Source of the DNA: an uncultured Saprospiraceae bacterium
GTDB taxonomy: Bacteria; Bacteroidota; Bacteroidia; Chitinophagales; Saprospiraceae
DNA length: 64,000 bases
NCBI GenBank assembly: GCA_937959115.1
Contig: CALGAW010000015.1
Coordinates: 62,001 to 126,000 of the forward strand
Direction: 5' to 3'
Positions 25,301 to 33,130 of the stretch are shown here, piece by piece. The position numbers and the translations under genes were made by a program. Numbering within the stretch: the first letter of the stretch is position 1; each line of letters opens with the position of its first letter. The notes beneath the pieces are model-generated. The model ran no database searches and was not told the DNA's origin. It saw nothing but the letters and a program-made list of their open reading frames with translations.

Positions 25301-26719
25301 GACGGAGATGTAGCCTAATTGCGGGTGCATTGTGTATTCAGACTGGCGCAAAAGACGTGCACCAACTTTTTCAAAATCTTCTGCTTGTTTAAGACCGAAC
25401 TTTGAGCTTGTCAATTCAGAAACCGCATTGTCTAAGTTTCTTACTTTTGGCGTTGCCAACATTTTGGAATAGAGTCTGTTCGCCTCATTACACGGAAGCG
25501 AGAACGTCTGATAGTTCCCATTGCATTCAGGGTCTCTAATTTCTGAGCAAACTGGATCGATTGGCAATGGGTAAGATTGAAAGAACTGGGAATTTGGATT
25601 GACACGGGTCTCTCCAAGATCCGCAACTGCCACAATATTTCTTACATCTTTTGACTCGTTTCTATCATTGGTTACCCAAACCTCAATTCTAGTAATTTTG
25701 AAGAGGGATTGGACATTTGGCATATCAAGCAAAGCATCTTCGTAGGATTCTCTGTTGTAATGACTTAGGAAGAAGTGTCTGTTTTCGTCATACATATCGG
25801 CTGTAACCTCAAACTCCTGAATTTGAGCACCGTCTTCAATTTTTACCTGTTGTCTTCTTGATTTTTTCTGTGAAGCGACTGCTGATACACTTAATCGGCC
25901 AAACTGAAGGTCGGTTCTAATACCAAAAAGGCTACTACTACCTTGTATCAGCGAGCTTTTGAGTGGCATACTTACGTTTCCTGCTTCTATTTTTCGAATG
26001 ATATCATCTTCAAATCCATTGTATTCTAGTTTAATTTGATCATCAAAGTCGAACGTGGCAAGTGTGTTATAGTTAGTGGAGAGCTGCATTTTGTCCCCAA
26101 TCTTACCGATAACATCCATTTTAATGGCCATATCGAAGGCAAATCCACCGTTTCTTCGTTGTACTTCGGTAAGGAGTGGGTTGTCTACTTCTTGATAATC
26201 TCCTCCAAACGTAAGGTCAATACTACCGTTAGGACGAATATCTACTGTGGTGCCACCAAATAATCTGTCAATGAGTGCACTTTTAATCTCGGCAGCGTAG
26301 CGATCGATTGGATCTTTGTCTACGCCAAGTACACCATCATTTTTTCGTTCTTTAAAGAAATCGTTTTCCTGTTCTTTAGAGCTCCATTCAAGGTACTCTG
26401 AAAGGGTAAGATAAGTTGGAGGGCGATAATCTAAGTCTCCAATTTTTTCTTGTACAATGTAATATCCAGATTCAGGATCGTAGGTGACAATTTTTTCAAT
26501 TGCTGGTGGATCTTTAAGATCAAAAGGATTTTTCTCCTCTTCTTCGACAAAAGTACCTTCCCGATCTTCAATCGGTGGTAGGGTATCTTGAATGTATTCG
26601 AACTTTTCAACTTCTTGAATGACAGTATCATCAATGTTGAATCCGTTGTAGCCCAATACCGCAGCTGGTATTGATAAGATCAATAGTAAAGAAAATAGTA
26701 ACGTACCTCTACTTTTCAT
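19301..26719 (-). CDS. sprA: SprA/Sov-like outer-membrane translocon of the type IX secretion system
   Basis: This 2472-residue protein is the size of the SprA/Sov family, the large beta-barrel pore through which T9SS cargo crosses the outer membrane. A signal peptide (1-23, MKSRGTLLFSLLLILSIPAA) is visible. Early motifs ESGYYIVQEKIGDLDYRPP, then SIDLTFGGDYQEVDNP, and alternating hydrophobic beta-strand patterns to the last residues (GGVMISFKLTQ) fit that family. A Lys/Glu-rich insert of about 100 residues (about 1905-2005, DNA 20700-20995) interrupts the C-terminal third. ruvA lies 164 bases upstream on the same strand, an order I recall for Bacteroidota. The PorW-like gene is 16 kb away. 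A strong terminator follows. Alternatives are few at this size and pattern. Confidence 0.9.
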   Translation of the reverse strand: MKSRGTLLFSLLLILSIPAAVLGYNGFNIDDTVIQEVEKFEYIQDTLPPIEDREGTFVEEEEKNPFDLKDPPAIEKIVTYDPESGYYIVQEKIGDLDYRPPTYLTLSEYLEWSSKEQENDFFKERKNDGVLGVDKDPIDRYAAEIKSALIDRLFGGTTVDIRPNGSIDLTFGGDYQEVDNPLLTEVQRRNGGFAFDMAIKMDVIGKIGDKMQLSTNYNTLATFDFDDQIKLEYNGFEDDIIRKIEAGNVSMPLKSSLIQGSSSLFGIRTDLQFGRLSVSAVASQKKSRRQQVKIEDGAQIQEFEVTADMYDENRHFFLSHYNRESYEDALLDMPNVQSLFKITRIEVWVTNDRNESKDVRNIVAVADLGETRVNPNSQFFQSYPLPIDPVCSEIRDPECNGNYQTFSLPCNEANRLYSKMLATPKVRNLDNAVSELTSSKFGLKQAEDFEKVGARLLRQSEYTMHPQLGYISVNSSLQQDAILGVAYEYTHNGTVYRVGEFATDLPPGSDSLSVLYVKMLKSTTPRVDLPIWDLMMKNVYSIGAFQVNSQDFELDVLYDDPKDGAEKRFISAGPVEINNVPLISVLNLDNLNSYNDRIPDGNFDFVSGLTINPRNGRITFPVLEPFGQSLEDRFNGDPAAADYVYHELYDQTVTRAREFAELNRFLLRGTYKSSVSSEISLGAFNIPEGSVKVTAGGKELVEGVDYTIDYNIGRIKILNEAYLNNGSPVNVSYEDNTLFGFQTKTLWGTRLEYAISKDISVGGTFMHVSERPFTQKVNIGDDPISNSVYGLDVNYTKDAPWVTRMVDKIPLINTKEPSQVSFTAEGAWLKPGHARALNNVDSYEDTGGTVYLDDFEGSVNNFPLAPVAPNWTLASVPMTTDFPEADLINDLDYGKNRASLSWYRIEPSLRPRGSNGGATVYDDQVTENDLFPNATPDNGIANIDIRPFDMIYDPEERGPYNFDVAPTATSAGINANGKLEDPSSRWAGIQRSFETNDFEEANYEFIQFWVLNPFMEGNGGQFGGELVFHLGSVSEDVLKDSRRFFEHGLPRPGGIDNTDTTAWSRIPRGINVVNAFDNDPAVQAIQDVGLDGFDNDGERSFFKPYLDELATAAVNPGVISTITNDPANDDYVNVKDASYGPVGEANSAGIIERYSKFNHPQGNSIGDPNSNTNTHYTALPDQEDINRDNTLSETEAFFEYKVRILPDGNGGMSEANPWIQSSVDVLSNDGTTVQQWVQFNIPLEEYTDSFGGIQDFRSIRFMRMYMKGWEEKTILRMAEFEMARSQWRRYKRPLVIGGVPDPNVTFATNSVNFEENSSRDPFPYVLPPGVQREQSLGAYQNALQNEQSLSIDVCELGDGDARGVFKILNLDMRRYSRLKMYVHAEDGPNQQADPGDMSVFIRLGSDFNSNYYEYEIPLKMSETISPGDDEQAVLDKIWPQENEFNFPIELLRQTKIARNAANWSLAQEYEAQDPEKLQNNVKIMGNPDLGQMRGIMIGVRNVKDGGPNLCTEVWVNELRVSGLDERGGMAGLARLDVKLADFGSVSASGSYTGIGWGQLEEKVAERSLEESIQYDAATNLELGKFLPKDAGVRIPFYAQYSRNVKNPEFDPLQKDIKLKEVLDAAPANQRAAIRETAQDVVEVKSINLTNVRKERTNSKRKPMPWDVENLSATYAWTNTTKRDPIIENDEVEKHRAALDYNFSRQVKYVEPFKKLIKSKSKWLGLIKDFNFNPLPNTVSFRNELNRHKGEIKYRYSDALNSTFFDRRFTWDRTYGLQWNFTKGLNAGFNATNNATIDELDFNNPATEEPAAKEFMWDNFWDYGRTKNYQQSVNASYTVPTKLIPLLDWTTLRANYTGGYTWSAAAKNREFIRESLPEQKYLANIIQNNQSRQVNADLDFAKLYNKSGYLKKINTKPKPKGKGGKDKGTKAGKEKLGGGKPNTPKQLGTDKEEKKKKKETKVKEIKDPDKAKQKAKELAKKAKEKEKRLAARAKLQEKRKKRQPTMAERILIRPLMTVRKARFSYSENISSVVPGWKAQTTMFGLNNWNEPGWEYVLGLSQPDRGWLNRAAADGFITNSLLLNQQVSQNNSLNLDGKITLEPFKDFRVDVSMNRSTSTNNTEYFKVFETGEGFKHRNEFENGSVNLSFYTMNTMFEKLDADYISATFKQFEENRLVISERLGALNPKSVGQHSVDSLYADGYGRYQQDVLIPAFVAAYTDKDASTYPLKIQNIIPRPNWRFTYNGLSKMEVFKDIFASFSLSHGYTSKLSMNTFETNNLFATDEQRDNNVLYENYNENTGSFYSKYRVPDLVISEQFSPLIGIDMKFKNDLTAKFDWKKSRNLQMNLVDYQLIESKTEEFTIGLGYRVKGLKLPFTIKIGKEKTDKLENDLTFRFDLSFRDDITINHLLDQEASLPTRGLKSISWSPTIDYAVSKKLNVRLFFDRRRTIPATSESFPMTNTSGGVMISFKLTQ

Positions 26720-26883
26720 AACTGAGAGTTTCTAAAGCACTAAATGTATCCAACTAAATGGATATCATTATGTTATAATAAATAAAATAGTAAAGGTTAA
26801 ATCGATAAAGTAATTTTACGTTAATAAAAAATAACCAATGACACTTATAACGAACAATTCCCTCAAAGGGTTACACCCTTTTG

Positions 26884-27477
26884 TTAAGAAGAAAGTTGTT
26901 TTAATGCCAATTTGATCAATGATTCGGCACTATTTACCCCTGGATTTTGGCTTAAAACCTTATTCAAAGTTTTTTGAACAACGGATTTTGAAAACCCTAA
27001 AGCTTCCAATGCAAATAACGCTTCATTTCGGAAAGTATTGTCTGCCATTGCAGATGTTAACACTTTTCCGTCTGAACCTTTCATCATTTTATCCTTCAAT
27101 TCGACTACCAAACGCTTTGCCGTTTTTGGACCTATTCCCTTTATACTATTTAAAGTATTATGGTCTTCACCGACAATGGCAGCGCGAGCTTCCTGAGGTG
27201 ATATAGAAGATAACAAAATTCGAGCCGTATTTGGCCCAATCCCAGAAACCGAAATTAATTGGGTGAAAATTGTTCGTTCTTCATGGTCAAAAAAACCGTA
27301 AAGTGTATGGCTGTCCTCCTTTACTATTAAATGTGTTAGAATTTTAACTGTTTCCAGTTTTTCAATTCTTGTGTAAGTATATATACTAATGTTTATGTGA
27401 TAACCAATACCTCCAGCCTCAACAATAATGTGCGTCGGAGACTTAAAAGTAATCTCCCCTTTAACATGTGCTATCAT
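26884..27477 (-). CDS. ruvA: Holliday junction DNA helicase subunit RuvA
   Basis: This 197-residue protein starts MIAHVKGEI and has the RuvA order: an OB-fold domain (1-62) with GIGYHINIS and HTLYGFFDHEER, helix-hairpin-helix region (about 70-140) with SVSGIGPNTARILLSS and SIKGIGPKTAKRLVVEL, and a small C-terminal domain (about 150-197) with EALFALEALGFSKSVV that contacts RuvB. RuvA tetramers bind Holliday junctions and load RuvB. Length is standard. It sits upstream of sprA on the same strand. On the minus strand TACCTTTG (27506-27513) is a plausible -7 element about 30 bases before the ATG. Confidence 0.95.
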   Translation of the reverse strand: MIAHVKGEITFKSPTHIIVEAGGIGYHINISIYTYTRIEKLETVKILTHLIVKEDSHTLYGFFDHEERTIFTQLISVSGIGPNTARILLSSISPQEARAAIVGEDHNTLNSIKGIGPKTAKRLVVELKDKMMKGSDGKVLTSAMADNTFRNEALFALEALGFSKSVVQKTLNKVLSQNPGVNSAESLIKLALKQLSS

Positions 27478-27505
27478 TCAAATATTATTTTCATACAAAC
27501 GTGCA

Positions 27506-27513
27506 CAAAGGTA
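27506..27513 (-). promoter_or_regulatory. possible -7 element of ruvA
   Basis: The minus strand reads TACCTTTG, identical to the -7 box of the rpsU promoter in this window, about 30 bases before the ruvA ATG. No clear -33 TTTG lies 19 bases upstream, so it is only half supported. Confidence 0.35.
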
Positions 27514-27604
27514 GTAATATTAATTATGAAATATTAATGATGAAATTATTAATTTCGAATGATATGACAATGATGGAGGTTCTCCTAGTCTCTTGATTAT
27601 CAAA

Positions 27605-28909
27605 TTAATTGAAATAAACCAATTTTTCTGAGTCTACATTGTTAATAATGTTACATTCACCTCCACTAAAAGGAACAATTGTCGCTGTGATTGTTGTGTA
27701 TCCAGAGGTGGCTTGTGGATCATAAAAGGCTCGGAAACCAAAGGCTGAAGTTGTGCCTGCATTCAGAACAAGATTTGGTCCATTATAGGTCCAACCGTGA
27801 TAAAAACCATTGTCACCAAGATAATTCCAATCTGAATTTTGAACTGGAATTAGTGCTGCTGAAGTTAGTCCAATATCCCAGACAAATGCCAGTCTTGGGT
27901 CAGAGGGGATTCTAACTGAGATGGGGAATCCATCTGTATCTACATTGTTTAACTCAGTAACTTTTACCGCTAAGCTAACGACAGAGACTCCAGAAATATT
28001 TCCAGGGAGAATAAACATCGTTGGTGATAAGTCTTGACATGGTGGAGGCGCTGGATCTGGAAGGCAATGGCAACTAGCGATGTCAGCAAAAGAACTATTT
28101 GGGAAGAATATGTCTGCACCTAGTGTTACAGAAGTACCATTAATGTTCACAGGAACTATTCTGCTTCCAACACTTTGGGCCAAATATAGCTGATCACCTA
28201 TAAAAAAAGCTCCGTACGCTCCTGATGTGCTCAATGTAAAATTATAACTAGTGACTAGACCGTTTTTATTATAAACTTTAAGTTTTGTCGTATTCGCAAA
28301 ACTAGGACCAGTAAATACCCATGCCTGACCAAGTGTGTCTACAGCAATATCGTATACCGTTAGTTGTTCTGAATTAAATTGAGCAACTACCGAAAAATTG
28401 GTGCCGTCGTAATGATGGAGAGAGTTTGTATATCCCATGTAATACTGATCATTTCTAAAGCCACCGTTGTTCAATGCATCAAATGGCGTTGGAATCGTTA
28501 TCCAGTTGTTTCCAAGTGTATCATAATAGATTAGCTCATGATTTGGGTAATTAGCGCAATAGAAGGTTCGTGCCTCATCTGGCCCACAATAGGCTAATCC
28601 ACCTCTCTTTGCACCAGTTAGTATAATCGATCCCCCTGTAACAGCATTATTGTTCAATGACCATTGTTGGATTTCCCCTGTATTGTTTACTGTGAAAAAA
28701 TCCGACGAACAATCGCAATTGAACGTAGAGGATTTAATGTTTTTTGAAGGCATTACTGCCTGTTCAGGTTTTTGAGATTGCTCAAGAGTTCCATTTAAAA
28801 CGTTGAAACATTGCTTAGTTTCTACGCTCAAGTTTTCGCAATCAATTGTTTGAGCATTTAATAAGGAGTAGAATGAAATTGTAAGTAATAGAGCGATACA
28901 GTTTTTCAT
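27605..28909 (-). CDS. secreted protein with a C-terminal EKLVYF-type domain
   Basis: This 434-residue protein has a signal peptide (MKNCIALLLTISFYSLLNAQ). The middle (about 60-290) is beta-rich with propeller-like strands (GLAYCGPDEARTFYCAN, VYDIAVDTLGQAWVF) but no family I can name. The last 145 residues begin CQDLSPTMFILPGNISG and end GGECNIINNVDSEKLVYFN. The same domain ends the next gene (29036-32224). It has no type A or B T9SS signature. ATG at 28909 is chosen over a TTG three codons upstream because it starts the lysine-headed signal. Its neighbour is 127 bases upstream, so they may be cotranscribed. Function unknown; I infer a surface or secreted protein. Confidence 0.65.
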   Translation of the reverse strand: MKNCIALLLTISFYSLLNAQTIDCENLSVETKQCFNVLNGTLEQSQKPEQAVMPSKNIKSSTFNCDCSSDFFTVNNTGEIQQWSLNNNAVTGGSIILTGAKRGGLAYCGPDEARTFYCANYPNHELIYYDTLGNNWITIPTPFDALNNGGFRNDQYYMGYTNSLHHYDGTNFSVVAQFNSEQLTVYDIAVDTLGQAWVFTGPSFANTTKLKVYNKNGLVTSYNFTLSTSGAYGAFFIGDQLYLAQSVGSRIVPVNINGTSVTLGADIFFPNSSFADIASCHCLPDPAPPPCQDLSPTMFILPGNISGVSVVSLAVKVTELNNVDTDGFPISVRIPSDPRLAFVWDIGLTSAALIPVQNSDWNYLGDNGFYHGWTYNGPNLVLNAGTTSAFGFRAFYDPQATSGYTTITATIVPFSGGECNIINNVDSEKLVYFN

Positions 28910-29035
28910 TATATGCAATTTAAATAGTTCGACAATTGGTGGTAAACTATCGAGGTAATCGTTTGCTTACCCATTGCAATATATGGGTATTAATTAACAT
29001 AAGTATAGTTTTTCAGGATGAAACTATAAACATCC

Positions 29036-32000
29036 TTATTCAAAGTATACTAGTTTTTCTGCATCTACATTGTTTGAAGGACTACATTCCCCTCCTGCAA
29101 AGGGGAATACCGTAACAGAAAGTGTGGTTTCACCTTGTGTGCTTTGTGGATCGTACATGGCATTAAAGCCAAACGCTCGAGTACTATAGGCCGCTATAGG
29201 CTCGTTGCACTGGAATTCGTGGAAAACACCGTTGTTGCCTAGGTAAGTCCAATCGCTGTTTTGTACTGGGCGGAAGGCAACTGAAGTTAATCCTGGCTCC
29301 CAAATAAATGAGATCCTTGGGTCGGTCGGCATCCGTACTTTTATGGGAGTAACATTGTCTGTCGGTGTGCCTTGGACCTCACTTATTTCTATTGCAGCTG
29401 CAATGGATGATATGCCTGTAATATTGCTTGGTATCAAGGTCAAAACAGGGCTGAGATCCGGGCAACCCAATAGTTCAATGCAGTGATTAGAGGTAACTGA
29501 TATATTGCCTACAGTAGCCGTAGCAGAATTGACAACAGCAGGGTCGGTCGTGAGGTCAATGGCATCAATATACCAACCATCAGGAACATTGTTCGGTGTG
29601 CCCACTGCAAAGCCATCATAGTAAAAATTGAATCGGATAATGGCTTCTACACAAGAGAAACTAGATAGATCTACTGTAGTAGTAACACAACTGCTCGCCA
29701 ATCCAGCAAAGGCCTGTATGCTTGGGGTGTTCTTGATGTAATTGTTATAGCCACCAGAAGTCATATAGTCTCCCAGATCAATCCATGAGGTACCACTATT
29801 GGTAGATAGTTCGACGGTTCCACCATCCCAATTTATTTCAGTATCATAAAAATGATCAAAGGTTAAGGTGGTGTTTGGCCCATTGATGATTATAGGTTTT
29901 AATACTAGATATTGATTTCTTGTAACACCAGAACCTCCTTCTAACTCTTCAGCATACCAGCCTGTTGAGCCGCAAGGGTTTCCTGGCTGTAATTGCCATT
30001 GACTCGGCGAATTGGTTGGCCGAGAGGACGTCGTCCAGTTACTAGCACCGGATTCCATGTCATCAGAGATAGAAGGGTTGGGTGGTGAGCCGGCTCCAAT
30101 GCCTACTTTTGCTTGATAAGTAAGTACCGTAGGCACCCCTTGGTTGACAGGGACATTCCAAGTAATGGTTCCATTGTTGTGCGTTCCTCCATTACTTGCA
30201 GATCCGGGGACATACGTCAGGCCTTGTGGTAGAACATCGTCGATATTTACACTAGAAGAGCTATTACAGTTGTTGGTAAGATTCAGTGTGTAAGTAATGG
30301 TTTCATTCGGTAAAGCTTGTGATTTATCTGCTGTTTTATTGATTCCGAGACCAGTACCCGATCCAGGAGGCAAATCGTAGGCTTCAGTACCATCTGATCG
30401 GCTACTTGTAGAGCCTTCATCTGCACTATAGCCCAATCCTCTTTTGGCAAATGCATTCCAGATGAGGCATTGGTTCGCACTATTGTAAAGGGCTTGATCT
30501 GCTAAGAGAATTGCGTCCCTTCCGCTAACGAACCCAGGATTGCACTGCTGTAGTTTTAGTCCTTCTGAAACCAACGCAATTGAAATGTTGTTTCCGCCTG
30601 TACCAGAGTATACATCAGGATCAAAGCCGTAAATGTCGATCAAGTCCCAGGTCATATCCCAAAGCATTGTTGCCCAAACATTTCCTACGCCATGAGGCAC
30701 ACTGACTGTTTTAATATCGTTGTACGTTGCATCATTTACAGACAGATCGGTGTTGTAAGTAAAGGGACGAATGCCATTTGGATTGTTATAAAACCATGAA
30801 CCGTAAGGCCTAGAGTCTGATCTTGTATCTGTTGACTCAATGGTAAGTGTGATGGCTAAATAGTCGCACCAGCCTTCTCCCATTTGTTCTTGATTACTGA
30901 TACAGCTAGTGGTAGACGGCCCCCCTGCTAATCGACGAGACCAGCCATGCCCGTATTCATGCATTATGGTGGTATTATTGTAGGCACCATCTCTTACCCC
31001 ACTGCATACATATAGCGTCATGGAGCCAGTATTGCCATCTGGTGAAGAACCGAAAGAACCATTACAATTATTGCTTGATTGGACTCTGATATTTACATGG
31101 TCAGTGCCAATTCCTCCTTTTCCATAGTTATTGACCTGAAAGTTGCCACTCGCCTCATCAAAACCATAGTGATATAGAATGTCATGTGTTAAATTGCCCC
31201 AGTAAAAAGCGTTTGTAATTCCAGCATCTTCATAGTTGTTCGGGTCTTGCGAGAGATCTAATGGGAAATCAAATGAAAGTGTAGATCCACCGTTTGGACT
31301 ATATCCCGAGTTATTGCCATTGTCATAGGCATTGACGTTGTTTCCTCTGGTGATGTTGTGTTCAGCGCCATTTGAGCCATTTGTGTCGTGCCAGCCATAG
31401 GGAGAGGCTAGCGCATCATCAGGGTCATTTACGAGAGTGCGCGATCCATCCGTCGGGTCAGATATAGGTAGGGCATACACTCTGTAACTACCTGCCATGT
31501 TCAATGAGTTGTCCTCACAGATTTCATACGTTACTTGCTGTTTTGAATGCTTACCAGAACATTTATGTTTTGAAGAATCATGGTTACAAAAAAGAACATG
31601 GTTTTCCTGATCTAGCAATTTTCCTGTTGTAGCATCAATGCGCATACTCCACCAGTCCGCACTGTTTACAGGTTTGATGAATAATTCCCAAGCGAGGAGT
31701 AGGTACCCATTTTCTGTTTGTACGTAAATTAGTTTAGCCGGTATGTTTTCTTTTGAGAGGCTGCCTTTACTTATTGTTTGCTGTTGATTAGGTTGTTTGC
31801 TGAGTTGGAGGGTGTTTAGTGTGCCTGGAGTTATGCTGAGTGCTGTAGCAGCTGCTTGAGTTGCTTGTAGCGCATTTATTGCGGGTGTTGAAGTGTTGAC
31901 TTTGCTAGCTACTTGATTGACAAGCTGATTATTGAACTTTAGAATGGAACCGTCAGGTAAAAGGTGAATGCTAGAAATGGCCATATGAATCTGAATGCCT

Positions 32001-32224
32001 TTGTGGTACTGATGGACATAGGAATGTTGAACATTGGATAGGGCGCTGATATGCTGATCACGTATGACTAGTTCCTTGAGGTCAATTGCGGTTAAGCTGT
32101 TGTCTTTTTGGCTAAGTGCTGTTGTTTTGAAGAGGGAGAGCACTTGATCTTTATCCTGTGGTGTCTTTGTATTTGCTAGGAGGGGCGCAATAATGAAAAG
32201 GGAGAAAATGAGTAGATTTTTCAT
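29036..32224 (-). CDS. secreted M36 (fungalysin-like) metalloprotease with a C-terminal EKLVYF-type domain
   Basis: This is a 1062-residue zymogen-like protease: signal peptide (1-17), FTP/PepSY-type propeptide (about 40-210, HQYHKGIQIHMAISSIHLLP), M36 catalytic domain (about 240-640) with HEYGH at 422-426 and the third ligand in QMGEGWCDYLA. A DUF11-like repeat follows (about 645-720, ITYTLNLTNNCNSS), then a MAM/jelly-roll-like region (about 740-920). The last 143 residues are the EKLVYF domain also ending the protein at 27605. Fungalysins are secreted zinc endopeptidases. A close paralog lies at 36925. It differs from that one in the domains downstream of the protease and lacks a T9SS type A domain. 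Confidence 0.88.
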   Translation of the reverse strand: MKNLLIFSLFIIAPLLANTKTPQDKDQVLSLFKTTALSQKDNSLTAIDLKELVIRDQHISALSNVQHSYVHQYHKGIQIHMAISSIHLLPDGSILKFNNQLVNQVASKVNTSTPAINALQATQAAATALSITPGTLNTLQLSKQPNQQQTISKGSLSKENIPAKLIYVQTENGYLLLAWELFIKPVNSADWWSMRIDATTGKLLDQENHVLFCNHDSSKHKCSGKHSKQQVTYEICEDNSLNMAGSYRVYALPISDPTDGSRTLVNDPDDALASPYGWHDTNGSNGAEHNITRGNNVNAYDNGNNSGYSPNGGSTLSFDFPLDLSQDPNNYEDAGITNAFYWGNLTHDILYHYGFDEASGNFQVNNYGKGGIGTDHVNIRVQSSNNCNGSFGSSPDGNTGSMTLYVCSGVRDGAYNNTTIMHEYGHGWSRRLAGGPSTTSCISNQEQMGEGWCDYLAITLTIESTDTRSDSRPYGSWFYNNPNGIRPFTYNTDLSVNDATYNDIKTVSVPHGVGNVWATMLWDMTWDLIDIYGFDPDVYSGTGGNNISIALVSEGLKLQQCNPGFVSGRDAILLADQALYNSANQCLIWNAFAKRGLGYSADEGSTSSRSDGTEAYDLPPGSGTGLGINKTADKSQALPNETITYTLNLTNNCNSSSSVNIDDVLPQGLTYVPGSASNGGTHNNGTITWNVPVNQGVPTVLTYQAKVGIGAGSPPNPSISDDMESGASNWTTSSRPTNSPSQWQLQPGNPCGSTGWYAEELEGGSGVTRNQYLVLKPIIINGPNTTLTFDHFYDTEINWDGGTVELSTNSGTSWIDLGDYMTSGGYNNYIKNTPSIQAFAGLASSCVTTTVDLSSFSCVEAIIRFNFYYDGFAVGTPNNVPDGWYIDAIDLTTDPAVVNSATATVGNISVTSNHCIELLGCPDLSPVLTLIPSNITGISSIAAAIEISEVQGTPTDNVTPIKVRMPTDPRISFIWEPGLTSVAFRPVQNSDWTYLGNNGVFHEFQCNEPIAAYSTRAFGFNAMYDPQSTQGETTLSVTVFPFAGGECSPSNNVDAEKLVYFE

Positions 32225-32370
32225 AGTATAGTAATTGGCTGGACGAATTAGATGTCAATTTTCTATTCTATTAAAAGTACTAAATTTGAGGTTTTTATAA
32301 AAAGAGAAGATGTTATTTTGTTGTTAAATATTGTATCCTACTGAGAATTGTAGATGTTATTGTTGTTCAA

Positions 32371-33006
32371 TTAGAATTTTCCGTTTTTATCAATGTTTAG
32401 TGTTGTCTTATCTACTTTTACAAGCTTGTTTGGGTTGTTCTTGTGACCGTATTTGTATTCGGTGTTTTCTAGGTTTATTTTATTGTAATGTATGGCACAT
32501 GTCAATGTATTGCTAGAAGAAGCTAAGCCACAAATCGTTTTGGAGCTGATCGGTTGGCCTTTAAGTGTATAAGTAGTTGAAAATGCTTGGTAATAGCCGA
32601 ATTCATCGTCGAACAGATAAACAAGGAGGATGTAATTATCAGACGTCACCTTTCCGATGATCTTAAAATCTTTGCGGATGTCGATCCCTTCTTCTGTTTG
32701 GCTATCCTCTGGCGAAACAACGCATTCATACACATTGCCCTTGAAACAGATAAACTGTTCAGCATCATTAAGGGAGATGGAGGTTGCTTTGGGCACCAAG
32801 GCCTTGAGTTGTTGCTCATTAAGAGTGTATGGTAGGGTTAAGTCCGGAAATTTTGAGACAAATGTATTGAATTTTAACTGTTGGTCTGATACCATTGGAG
32901 TCGTGTTTATAACTTCTGTATTGGCGAAGCTGTTGTTGCTTGAAGGAGTATTACAAGCAGTCGAAACAAGAATAGTGAGTAGTAGGATGAGTTGTATGGA
33001 GCTCAT
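32371..33006 (-). CDS. small lipoprotein of unknown function
   Basis: This 211-residue protein has a lipoprotein signal (MSSIQLILLLTILVSTAC, lipobox VSTAC with the cysteine at 18) and a Ser/Asn/Thr-rich linker. The rest (about 50-211) is a mixed alpha/beta stretch with regular strand-like segments (YILLVYLFDDEFGYYQAF, YTLKGQPI) and no family I recognise. It lies between the M36 gene and a type A cargo gene, all on the minus strand. I infer a periplasm-facing lipoprotein. Confidence 0.6.
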   Translation of the reverse strand: MSSIQLILLLTILVSTACNTPSSNNSFANTEVINTTPMVSDQQLKFNTFVSKFPDLTLPYTLNEQQLKALVPKATSISLNDAEQFICFKGNVYECVVSPEDSQTEEGIDIRKDFKIIGKVTSDNYILLVYLFDDEFGYYQAFSTTYTLKGQPISSKTICGLASSSNTLTCAIHYNKINLENTEYKYGHKNNPNKLVKVDKTTLNIDKNGKF

Positions 33007-33071
33007 AAGTGTTTTGTTTTAATTGGCGCACCGTTGTCATTAGTTGTCATTAATAGCTGCAAAATAAAATA

Positions 33072-33107
33072 AAAAGTGCCACCTGCAAAATTGCAAACGG
33101 CACTTTT
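33072..33107 (-). terminator. terminator after the type A cargo gene
   Basis: A nine-base inverted repeat (AAAAGTGCC at 33072-33080, GGCACTTTT at 33099-33107) encloses an inner TGCAA/TTGCA pair, giving a two-part stem with U-rich 3' end on the minus strand. It starts about 24 bases after the stop of the gene at 33131. Confidence 0.8.
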
Positions 33108-33130
33108 CAGTATTTGGATTTGATTAATGG

